From GCA-2733415 sp964608925 (GTDB lineage: Bacteria > Bacteroidota > Bacteroidia > Flavobacteriales > Flavobacteriaceae): a DNA stretch of 27,205 nt. The DNA is taken from positions 1-27,205 of the forward strand of contig CAZSQD010000008.1 in assembly GCA_964608925.1 (NCBI GenBank), given 5' to 3'. A program made the translations under genes and the position numbers. This document shows, one piece after another, positions 6,607 through 13,892 of this stretch (within the stretch, counting starts at the first letter, position 1; the number at the start of each line of letters is the position of its first letter). Under the pieces are notes generated by a model. It saw only the letters and a program-made list of their open reading frames with translations, did not search any database and was not told the DNA's origin.

Positions 6607-7855
6607 TTAAAATCAATTGATTGTTATTGTAAATACCGTATACATACCCTTTTAGTGTAGTGCCTAAAAAGCAACTATTTTTTGAGGTAGATAAAATATC
6701 TTTTTTAGTAAATGTATGTGTTTCTTTAGGGTCAAAAAAGGTAAGTATTGCTTTTTCGCCTACAGCTATTTTTGCATTAGTAACTTTAAAGATAGCTTTG
6801 TTTTGAGTAAATAATTCCACTATTTTTTCAGTAGATAAAATAGTGTTTAATACACCAAAAGCAGTTTCCAAACCAATGCTTCCATATTGTGCGTAATCAA
6901 ACTCTATATTTTTGTATTCAAAATTTATTGGGGTATGGTTACTGGTTACAAAATCAATAGTTCCGTTTTCTAAACCAGCTAAAAGAGCTTTGTTATCTGC
7001 TTTTGTGCGTAAAGGCGGTAACAATTTAAAATGGGTGTCAAATTCGGTAATTTCAGCATCTGTTAATACTAAATTTGCAATAGCAACGGAACAGGTAACC
7101 TGTAAACCTTTTGCTTTTGCAGCGGCTATTAATTGTACCGATTTTGCGGTGGAAATAGTAGGTATGTGTAATTTTCCACCTGTGTATTCCAATAAAAATA
7201 AATCACGAGCTACTTGTAATTCTTCTGCTAAATTAGGGATTCCTTTTAAACCTAAAGCAGTTGAGGTTGCTTCTTCATTTACAATTCCTTTGCCTGCAAT
7301 TTTATTTTCTTGCGGATAGGATAACACCAAGCCATCAAAGTTTTGAGTGTATTGTAACGCAATTTTCAACAAATTAGGGTTTTCAATAGCGTGTTGATAA
7401 TCACCAAAAGCTACCGCTCCTCCTTGTTGCATATCATACAATTCCGCTAAGTCTACTCCTGCACTATTTTTTGTTAATGCCCCAATTGGATGTGCGGTAA
7501 CGGCATGTGCATCACTTTTACTTTTTATAAAAGTAACCGCCGTATTGTTGTCAATAATTGGGTTGGTATTTGGGTTTATGGCAATGTTGGTAAAACCACT
7601 TTTTGCAGCAACTTGTAAACCGTTTGCTAAAGTTTCACGCTCTTCAAAACCAGGTTCACCAAAACAGACTGAACTATCAAACCATCCTTGTGAAACATGG
7701 AGGTTTTTTAATTTAATTTCGGGATAATTTGTGGTATTTGAAACGGAACTTTCAATAGCGGTAATGATACCGTTTTTGATAAGAATATCTTTTGTTTGTT
7801 GGTGGTAAGTACTTGTTTTATCAAGTATAGTTGCTGATTTTATCAGGATATTCAT
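6593..7855 (-). CDS. dihydroorotase homologue with lost metal ligands (pseudo-enzyme)
   Basis: 420 residues, full length for the class I dihydroorotase/amidohydrolase family, with family-typical segments such as GEPGFEERETLANG (66-79) and NPNTNPI (94-100). The zinc site is gone. The DMHVHFREPG motif reads DSSVCFGEPG (60-69), so HxH becomes S62/C64 and the substrate Arg becomes Gly66. The HCED His aligns with Tyr180. HICHVST reads HIPTIST, giving Thr233. TDHAPH reads SNHTPI, so the catalytic Asp becomes Asn306. Catalysis is therefore unlikely. Known precedent: inactive PyrC-like proteins hold aspartate transcarbamoylase together in some bacteria. Whether that holds here is inference. Its start overlaps the stop of the BatA-type gene by four bases (ATGA). 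Confidence 0.9.
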   Translation of the reverse strand: MNILIKSATILDKTSTYHQQTKDILIKNGIITAIESSVSNTTNYPEIKLKNLHVSQGWFDSSVCFGEPGFEERETLANGLQVAAKSGFTNIAINPNTNPIIDNNTAVTFIKSKSDAHAVTAHPIGALTKNSAGVDLAELYDMQQGGAVAFGDYQHAIENPNLLKIALQYTQNFDGLVLSYPQENKIAGKGIVNEEATSTALGLKGIPNLAEELQVARDLFLLEYTGGKLHIPTISTAKSVQLIAAAKAKGLQVTCSVAIANLVLTDAEITEFDTHFKLLPPLRTKADNKALLAGLENGTIDFVTSNHTPINFEYKNIEFDYAQYGSIGLETAFGVLNTILSTEKIVELFTQNKAIFKVTNAKIAVGEKAILTFFDPKETHTFTKKDILSTSKNSCFLGTTLKGYVYGIYNNNQLILNDNN

Positions 7856-9774
7856 TTAAAATATTTTAAAATGAGTAATTCAATAAGTAAAAACACTATC
7901 GCAAAAATAACAAACCATTTCCAAACGGAAGATACTTTTTGCATTGAATTTATATTTTCAATAGCACTAACCACATTATTGTTAACACTAATATGGTTGT
8001 TTTTTAATTTTTCTACCTCAAAATATTGTGCATTACTTTCTGTCCTATTGTAATTATAGGCAATACTGGTATGTTGTTTTTGGTTGCTACTAATCACATT
8101 GTAAATCCCTGCTTTTTCAGGATTTAGATGTGTGTTTATACGTGCCTTATTTCCTTTTATTTGTTGTAATGGAATAAAATTAAAATTATTTTTTTCAAGA
8201 TGTAAAACTTCATCTTTGTTAAGTTTTACGGCAATATCAATCTTATTTTCTTTTCCAATGGTGTAGTATAAAGTGCTACTTCTTAAACTGCTTTTTGCAA
8301 TGTTATATAAAGTGGGTACAATTAATGGGGCTTGTTTAATATTACTATTTTGAGCATTTAAGGCAGCCGAAAAAAGATAGTAATTCCCTTTATTTACCAA
8401 TAAAGGATTCCCATTTTCAAAACTTAAAATTGCCGATTGATAATTTTTTAAACGGTATTGTTTTTTAAAAGTTGGGAATTGAAAATTAGTAATTCGTTTT
8501 TCAAAAACCTGATTAAAAATAGGGTGGGAGAAGTTAATTTTAGTCAAACGTGTTGTCGTAGTGTTTTGATCTTTAAAAACAGGCGTTAGTAAATTATAGG
8601 TATTGGTATTTATTTTTGTAGCAGGAATACAAATAACCGTTCCTCCATTTTTTGCAAACTGTTGCGTGTTTTGTATTAGTGCTGCGGATGGGTTTTCAAT
8701 TTCATTCCAAATTAAAACATGTTGTGTGTTAAAACTACTGTAATCAATAGTTTTGGATGTGTTTTTAATTAATGTAAATTCATCTTCAGTAAAAATTTTA
8801 GATAAAAACTGATTATTTTTTGTATTTCCAATTGTCAATACATTTATTTTTTCAGGTATGTTTCGGGTAATAAATAGTGTATTATCATGCTTGAAATTCG
8901 CATCTTGAATGGCTACTTTTAAATTTAAATTTTCGTTTGATGGTAAATCAAAATCAATAGTATTTTTTAATTTAGAGAGCAAAACGGATGCTTTACTAAT
9001 TAAACTATCTTTATTGAAAAGCGAGATGGGAATGTTTTTTTCTTCGGAATAATCTTGAGCAATTACTACATGAAGGGTAGATTTTGCAGTGTTGTTTGTG
9101 CTAAAATAGGCGGTATCAATTTTTACATTTTTTACAGCAATGGGTTTAATTTGTACTAATGCTGTTTGTATGTTTGTATTAAAAAAGGGGCTATCCAAAG
9201 CAGTTTTTTGTTGAAAATCGGAAATGATTAACAAACGCTTTATCGTATTTTTTTGTTTACTAAATAATTGATTCGCTTTTAATACTACCGTTTTATAAGG
9301 TAATTGTGTGGGAGAATAATCCGTAGCAATTAACTCATTTTTAATAGCTGATAAAGTGGTGTTTTTATACGTTTTAGTATTGGTAAGTACGCTAATTTTT
9401 TCATCGGTATTAAAATGTTGTAATAGCTCTTGAGTAGCAATTTTAAAAAGCTCCCCTTTTGCTCCTTTTTCTTGCATACTAAAGGAGTTGTCTAAGTAAA
9501 TAACCGTTTCCTTTTCTTGTTTAATACTGTTTTTACTATCAAAATAGGGTTGTGCAAAGGCAAAAATAATACTGGCAAATACTAATAAACGCGTGCTTAA
9601 AAGTAACCATTTTTTAATGCGCGAACTTTTGCGAGTTTGCAAAATCAATTCTTTTAAAAACTTTACATTAGTAAAAGCTGTTTTTTCAAATTTACGCAAC
9701 TGAAAAAGATGCACTATAATCGGGATGATTAAGGCAAATAGAGCGTAAAGTATATTTGGGTTTTGGAAATTCAT
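7852..9774 (-). CDS. BatA-type membrane protein with VWA domain
   Basis: 640 residues. The N-terminal double-membrane-segment domain (about 8-26 and 55-77, NILYALFALIIPIIVHLF start) is that of the BatA family (named for the Bacteroides aerotolerance operon). A von Willebrand A domain follows, with MIDAS motif LDNSFSM (D95, S97, S99). A long periplasmic region comes next, and a final membrane segment near 612-636. It is anchored in the inner membrane with the VWA domain in the periplasm or at the membrane face. It is first in an operon with the pseudo-dihydroorotase (4-base overlap) and the DUF4870-like protein. Its role is unproven; family members are linked to envelope and stress functions. 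Start chosen at 9774, with the hydrophobic segment directly after it. Confidence 0.9.
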   Translation of the reverse strand: MNFQNPNILYALFALIIPIIVHLFQLRKFEKTAFTNVKFLKELILQTRKSSRIKKWLLLSTRLLVFASIIFAFAQPYFDSKNSIKQEKETVIYLDNSFSMQEKGAKGELFKIATQELLQHFNTDEKISVLTNTKTYKNTTLSAIKNELIATDYSPTQLPYKTVVLKANQLFSKQKNTIKRLLIISDFQQKTALDSPFFNTNIQTALVQIKPIAVKNVKIDTAYFSTNNTAKSTLHVVIAQDYSEEKNIPISLFNKDSLISKASVLLSKLKNTIDFDLPSNENLNLKVAIQDANFKHDNTLFITRNIPEKINVLTIGNTKNNQFLSKIFTEDEFTLIKNTSKTIDYSSFNTQHVLIWNEIENPSAALIQNTQQFAKNGGTVICIPATKINTNTYNLLTPVFKDQNTTTTRLTKINFSHPIFNQVFEKRITNFQFPTFKKQYRLKNYQSAILSFENGNPLLVNKGNYYLFSAALNAQNSNIKQAPLIVPTLYNIAKSSLRSSTLYYTIGKENKIDIAVKLNKDEVLHLEKNNFNFIPLQQIKGNKARINTHLNPEKAGIYNVISSNQKQHTSIAYNYNRTESNAQYFEVEKLKNNHISVNNNVVSAIENINSMQKVSSVWKWFVIFAIVFLLIELLILKYFK

Positions 9775-9866
9775 AAAAAAACAAATAGGTAGGAGGGGCT
9801 TCTTTTAGTTGTCGCTCCATGATTCAAAGATATAAATAATACTTACATCCTATAATTTTATAGAGA

Positions 9867-9874
9867 TAATTTTG
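9867..9874 (+). promoter_or_regulatory. possible Bacteroidota -7 element (TAATTTTG) for the FAD oxidoreductase gene
   Basis: Exact match to TAnnTTTG, 58 bases before the ATG at 9932. No TTG at the usual -33 distance is seen, so this is a candidate only. Confidence 0.4.
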
Positions 9875-9931
9875 TAGAAAGAATATCGACCGAATTATAA
9901 ACATTATCTTCGCGGTAAATATAAAACCGTT

Positions 9932-11485
9932 ATGCAGCAAGAATTTCAATTAGTCGTTTCACCAAAAGAAGCAGCAACAACAGCGTTATTAATTAAAAAA
10001 GTAGCTCGAAAAAGCGGTATCCCTGTATCTGAAATTACACATGTTGAAATTTTAAAACGATCTATTGATGCACGCCAAAAAGCGACTAAAATAAATTTAA
10101 AAGTCCTAGTTTTTACACAGGAAGAATTTGTAGAAAAACAGATAGCCTTACCCAATTATAAAAATGTTTCCAACCAGGAAGAAGTACTAATTGTAGGTGC
10201 TGGACCCGCAGGTTTATTTGCAGCTTTACGCTGTATTGAGTTGGGTAAAAAACCCATTGTTTTAGAACGTGGTAAAGATGTACAGGCAAGAAGGAGAGAT
10301 CTAAAAGCAATTAATCAAGATCATTTGGTAAACCCAGATTCTAACTATTGTTTTGGAGAGGGTGGTGCAGGAACCTACTCTGACGGTAAATTATATACAC
10401 GCTCTAAAAAAAGAGGAGATGTAAATAGAATATTAGATTTATTGGTTGGTTTTGGGGCAACACCAAAAATACGCATTGATGCACACCCACATATAGGGAC
10501 TAATAAACTCCCAAAAATTATTGCTGATATTAGAAACACCATTATTGAAAATGGAGGCGAAGTTATTTTTAATGCCCGTGTAACGGATATTATCGTGAAA
10601 AATGATGAAATAGCAGGTGTTACCTTACAAAATGGTGATAAATATACCAGTAAAAAATTAATTTTAGCAACAGGACATTCGGCAAGAGATATTTACGAAT
10701 TGTTACATAAAAAAGAAATATTTATTGAAGCAAAACCCTTTGCTTTGGGGGTTCGTATTGAGCACAGTCAAAATTTAATTGATCAAATACAGTATAAATG
10801 TGACAGTCGCGGTGAATATTTACCGCCCGCTCCCTACAGTATTGTAAAGCAAGTAAACGGACGTGGTATGTACTCTTTTTGCATGTGCCCTGGAGGCGTA
10901 ATTGCACCTTGTGCCACCGCTCCTGGGGAAATTGTAACCAACGGATGGTCACCTTCAAAACGGGACCAACCCACTTCAAACTCTGGTATTGTGGTAGAGT
11001 TGCGCTTGGAAGATTTTGCAGCATATAAAAAATTTGGTCCTCTTGCAGGATTGGAATTTCAAAAACAAATAGAGCAGCAAGCTTTTTTGGATGGTGGCAA
11101 AACACAAACTGCACCCGCACAGCGTATGGTAGATTTTACGCAAAATAAAATATCAGATTCGTTACCCAAAACATCCTATGCTCCAGGAATTACTTCGGCA
11201 GATTTACGTTCGGTTTTCCCGCAATTTATACATGAAACGCTTAGAGAAGGTTTTAAAGCTTTTGGTAAAACTATGCGCGGGTATTTAACCAATGATGCGG
11301 TGTTGCACGCGCCAGAATCTCGTACGTCATCACCCGTAAGAATCCCCAGAGATAAAGTAACTTTTGAGCATTTGCAAATAAAAGGATTGTACCCGTGTGG
11401 GGAAGGAGCTGGTTATGCAGGAGGAATCATTTCCGCAGCTATTGATGGCGAAAAATGTGCCGAAAAATGTATTGCTACGTTGTAG
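9932..11485 (+). CDS. FAD-dependent oxidoreductase, COG2509 type
   Basis: 517 residues. The N-terminal domain (about 1-80) resembles the ferredoxin-like lead domain of uncharacterised FAD-dependent dehydrogenases (COG2509). Then comes the dinucleotide-binding motif VGAGPAGLFAALRC (88-101) with acidic Glu112 for FAD ribose. Further family marks are the GEGGAGTYSDGKLYTR stretch, ILATGHSARDIYELL, a cysteine-containing segment FCMCPGG (as in SFCMCPGGVIAPC), and the C-terminal FAD motif GLYPCGEGAGYAGGI. Cytoplasmic; the substrate is unknown. The family is widespread. It is transcribed alone; directly after its stop begins the cassette-like region, so its 3' flank is the insertion target. Confidence 0.93.
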   Translation: MQQEFQLVVSPKEAATTALLIKKVARKSGIPVSEITHVEILKRSIDARQKATKINLKVLVFTQEEFVEKQIALPNYKNVSNQEEVLIVGAGPAGLFAALRCIELGKKPIVLERGKDVQARRRDLKAINQDHLVNPDSNYCFGEGGAGTYSDGKLYTRSKKRGDVNRILDLLVGFGATPKIRIDAHPHIGTNKLPKIIADIRNTIIENGGEVIFNARVTDIIVKNDEIAGVTLQNGDKYTSKKLILATGHSARDIYELLHKKEIFIEAKPFALGVRIEHSQNLIDQIQYKCDSRGEYLPPAPYSIVKQVNGRGMYSFCMCPGGVIAPCATAPGEIVTNGWSPSKRDQPTSNSGIVVELRLEDFAAYKKFGPLAGLEFQKQIEQQAFLDGGKTQTAPAQRMVDFTQNKISDSLPKTSYAPGITSADLRSVFPQFIHETLREGFKAFGKTMRGYLTNDAVLHAPESRTSSPVRIPRDKVTFEHLQIKGLYPCGEGAGYAGGIISAAIDGEKCAEKCIATL

Positions 11486-11511
11486 GAAGAAACTTGGTTT
11501 TGAAAAGTTTT

Positions 11512-11587
11512 ACTTAACTTGTTAAGAATATGAATCCGTTTTAATACCGAATCACTCGGTACAGGTGAATTATATTCAGTGTTAAGC
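11512..11587 (-). other. attC-like recombination site A
   Basis: 76 bp bounded by ACTTAAC (11512-11518; RYYYAAC) and GTTAAGC (11581-11587; GTTRRRY), which pair with each other. Inner symmetry: GAATC/GATTC and the hairpin ATACCGA-ATCAC-TCGGTAT. Size and architecture match integron attC sites. Functionality is inferred. On the minus strand it closes the rhuM-bearing unit. Confidence 0.55.
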
Positions 11588-11729
11588 GAAATTAATGTTT
11601 TTTGAGCAGAAAGTCAACAAAAAACATCTTGTAATGCTGTACGTTAACTTTATAAAATATTTAACACCCCAAAAGCACTGTTTTTAGATCAGACTTCTTT
11701 ATTTTAGTAATTAAATTTTCAAGAAACAA
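11522..11729 (+). repeat. ~207-bp direct repeat, copy A
   Basis: Matches 13684-13890 with about 16 substitutions and one indel (roughly 92% identity by eye). It carries attC-like site A and an AT-rich tail that, in copy B, is the 5' flank of xth. The tail ends at 11729, exactly where the broken rhuM reading frame begins. Confidence 0.93.
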
Positions 11730-12171
11730 CATTACGTAATATTTTGACAGTTTCTTTTAACTCGAGAAGTTGTTTATTTTGTTTTTCTAACTTTTCTTGA
11801 TTTATTGTAAACCCTTTAATTAAATATTCTTTTAATAATTGTGTAGCCCATTTCCGAAAGATTATACCACGTTTTGAATTAACTCTATATCCTACTGAAA
11901 TTATAGCATCTAAATTGTAATAGTTTATTTGCCTTTTTACTTTTCTTTCACCTTCTTGTTGAACAACCGAGTATTTCTCGGTAGTTGAAATTTCATCTAA
12001 TTCTTTTGACTTATATATGTTTTTGAGATGCAACCCTATTGTATCACTGTCTTTTTCAAATAATTAAGCCATTTGTTTTTGAGATAGCCAAACAGTTTCT
12101 TTCTCTAACTTGACTTCAATGGTTGTATTTCCACTTTCAGTTTTATATATTTTAATTTCTGAATTTTCCAT
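11719..12171 (-). pseudogene. RhuM-family protein, truncated and with a premature stop
   Basis: From ATG at 12171 the frame reads MENSEIKIYKTESG, then VWLSQKQMA and a stop (TAA, 12066-12064), then in the same frame LFEKDSDTIGLHLKNIY. Next come YYNLDAIISVGYRVNSKRG, FRKWATQLLKEYLIKGF and a coiled-coil start. These are the hallmarks of the RhuM family (virulence protein RhuM, found on islands and near restriction or toxin systems). Full proteins are about 330 residues; here only about 150 codons remain. The 3' end is cut at the junction with repeat copy A, where the last two codons and the stop come from the repeat. So it has both a nonsense codon and a 3' truncation. A perfect -7 element TACCTTTG (12183-12176) ends four bases before the ATG, implying a near-leaderless start in the parent gene. 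Confidence 0.88.
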
Positions 12172-12241
12172 TTAACAAAGGTACAATTATTTGGAATTTA
12201 AGAAGACTTTCTTTTTTTCAGTCCTCGGAGTTTATATGCTC

Positions 12242-12440
12242 ACTTAACGATTAGCTATGAATAGTACGGTGCAGAAAATTCACGAATTTTCGTGTCGACA
12301 CAAGCCATGAGCTTTTTGTTTTGATTTTAATTTTGTCGTTTTAAAAAAGCCAAATTAAAAGATTTGGCGTTGAATGTAAATATATACAAGCTTTCAATTT
12401 TAAACACCAGAATCCGTATTATTTATAGGTGTTGTTAGCG
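12242..12440 (-). other. long attC-like recombination site C
   Basis: About 199 bp, bounded by ACTTAAC (12242-12248) and GTTAGCG (12434-12440, one base off GTTRRRY). The ends are imperfect inverted repeats: TAGCTATGAATAGTACGG (12252-12269) against CCGTATTATTTATAGG (12414-12429). It fills most of the gene-free stretch 12172-12453, and no open frame is seen in it. It is longer than most attC sites but within reach of the longest known kinds. An internal hairpin AAATTCACGAATTT surrounds 12277-12290. Confidence 0.5.
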
Positions 12441-13679
12441 CCAGTTTTTTATTTTAAGGTATATCATTAAATAAAATCTGTCCAATTAATTTATTTTGTT
12501 TAAAATACATAGTTATTTCATGACCAAAGCTTTCTTTTGCAATTTGTTTTTTCTTCACATTAAGTAATTCGTCAAACAAGTAATCACCATCAAAACTCCA
12601 TTTTAGAATAAGCATTCCATTTTCTGAATTTATCACATCAGGCTTTCCGTATATTTTTATTGCTTTTTCCTTATTATCCCCAAACTGAAATTTTTTATTA
12701 CTTATGAAATACTCTTTATCTATTTTGATAGCTTGATTGAGAAACCCAATAAAATCATTTTTAATTTGAAGTTCAGTTACTGAATTTCCTTTGTTATCTT
12801 GAAAGCTCAATTGTCTAATTAAATCTTTTGGAGTATCTGTGTTTAAAAAATGATAGGTAGCTATTCTGTGGTAATCTGTATATAATTCAAAAATCAATGT
12901 CTGTTCTAAGATATCATTCGAAAACCATACTTGATCATAAACTAATAAATCACCACTCACAATTTTGTCATAATTGCCAATAAACATATCATTAGTAATA
13001 GGGTAGTCATCCACAGAAAACATATTTAAACTATCAAGCTTAATTAATTGTTTTTGATTAATACTTATTAATTCACTTTTTTCAATATTACCGTTTTTTA
13101 AGATATTAAACTCAAAATTCTTAACGGACCTTATAAATTCAAAATCTTCAAGGCCTTTACCTATTGGTATTTCTCCATCAATAAGTAATGAGTCTGGAAT
13201 AAATTCATTGTATTCAGTTGTATTTACTTTTTTTGAATTAATTATTTTATATTCAGACCAAGAGTGTTCTGGAATCGACTGTTCATGGTCACAATCTTCA
13301 GCTAATTCAATAAAATCAATTTCTTTTTTAGAAAGTTGGGTAGCTAAAAAATACTTTGCACATATACCATCATTTGAATTAATGATGCATGATGATAGGG
13401 AATCATTTATAATATTAAACTGTATAACTTCATGTGTGATTTTATAATAGTCAGTCTCTTCTGTTTTATTATAAAGATTACTTATCCATACAGGAAGGGT
13501 AGAGCTTGAATTTATTATTTTAAACGGTGGAATTTTAGTAGATGTAGAAACTTCGTTTTCTATCTTTTTTTCTACAGGTATACTTTGAGGTATTTCTTTT
13601 GGCTTATTGTTGCACGCAAATAAAAAAGTAGTTAGAATTATTAAAATAAATTTCATCATTTTTTTCAAATTAGCGCTAA
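12248..13679 (-). mobile_element. integron-cassette-like unit carrying a lipoprotein gene
   Basis: 1432 bp on the minus strand: it begins TTAGCG, has 11 bases from the end of that core hexamer region to a short leader, then one gene, and ends in long site C. Both borders are at G^TT of a GTTRRRY-like core. Joining 12247 to 13680 in silico gives ACTTAACAGTTTAAGAATAT, nearly the same as ACTTAACTTGTTAAGAATAT at site A. That is the expected empty site. One gene without an obvious own promoter, in one orientation, followed by a long palindromic site, is the standard cassette layout. Confidence 0.55.
12454..13668 (-). CDS. lipoprotein of unknown function, cassette-borne
   Basis: 404 residues. The N-terminus MKKMMKFILIILTTFLFAC has a type II signal peptide with lipobox LFAC and acceptor Cys19, followed by a Pro/Glu-rich linker. 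The residue after Cys is Asn, and no acidic export signal is obvious, so the final membrane cannot be told. The mature part is acidic with many Asp/Asn/Ile and no family I recognise; a segment near 340-370 (GDNKEKAIKIYGKPDVI) recalls SmpA/BamE-like 'G.PD' repeats, weakly. Two further Met codons (4 and 5) are alternative starts. It is the only gene in the cassette-like unit 12248-13679; its leader starts with the cassette core. AT content is as high as its neighbours'. Confidence 0.85.
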   Translation of the reverse strand: MKKMMKFILIILTTFLFACNNKPKEIPQSIPVEKKIENEVSTSTKIPPFKIINSSSTLPVWISNLYNKTEETDYYKITHEVIQFNIINDSLSSCIINSNDGICAKYFLATQLSKKEIDFIELAEDCDHEQSIPEHSWSEYKIINSKKVNTTEYNEFIPDSLLIDGEIPIGKGLEDFEFIRSVKNFEFNILKNGNIEKSELISINQKQLIKLDSLNMFSVDDYPITNDMFIGNYDKIVSGDLLVYDQVWFSNDILEQTLIFELYTDYHRIATYHFLNTDTPKDLIRQLSFQDNKGNSVTELQIKNDFIGFLNQAIKIDKEYFISNKKFQFGDNKEKAIKIYGKPDVINSENGMLILKWSFDGDYLFDELLNVKKKQIAKESFGHEITMYFKQNKLIGQILFNDIP

Positions 13680-13749
13680 CAGTTTAAGAATATGAATCCG
13701 TTTTAATACCGAATCACTCGGTATAGGTGAATTAGATTCAGTGTTAAGC
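13674..13749 (-). other. attC-like recombination site B
   Basis: 76 bp, homologous to site A. It has CGCTAAC (13674-13680) and GTTAAGC (13743-13749), with inner GAATC/GATTC and hairpin ATACCGA/TCGGTAT. The first core differs from the ACTTAAC of site A, which is what insertion of the lipoprotein unit at this core would produce. Confidence 0.5.
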
Positions 13750-13890
13750 AAATTTAGTGTTTTTTAGGTGAAAATCAATAAAAAGCATCTTGTAATGCTG
13801 TACGTTAACTTTATAAAATATTTAACACCCCAAAAGCACTATTTTTAAGTCAGACTTCTTTATTTTAGCAGTTAAATTTTCAAGAAACAA
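13684..13890 (+). repeat. ~207-bp direct repeat, copy B
   Basis: Second copy of 11522-11729. It ends two bases before the xth ATG, so it contains the xth leader and promoter region. Presumably this is the original location and copy A is the duplicate. Confidence 0.93.
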
Positions 13891-13892
13891 AT

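Larger units (their letters stand above)
11518..12247 (-). mobile_element. cassette-like unit carrying the broken rhuM gene
   Basis: Read on the minus strand, the unit starts TTAAGT next to the end of site C (12248). It holds the rhuM remnant and ends with repeat copy A and site A (G at 11518). These borders are the expected G^TTRRRY cut points of an integron cassette. The fusion of rhuM to the copy A tail suggests later deletion or recombination. Confidence 0.45.

Noticed and set aside
6912..7319. 135-codon plus-strand open frame within the dihydroorotase homologue
   Set aside because: It lies opposite a well-supported gene, has no recognisable motif and no start context.
13674..13890. Insertion-sequence ends around the island
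   Set aside because: No transposase frame and no terminal inverted repeats at the 207-bp repeat borders; cassette or circle insertion explains the junctions better.
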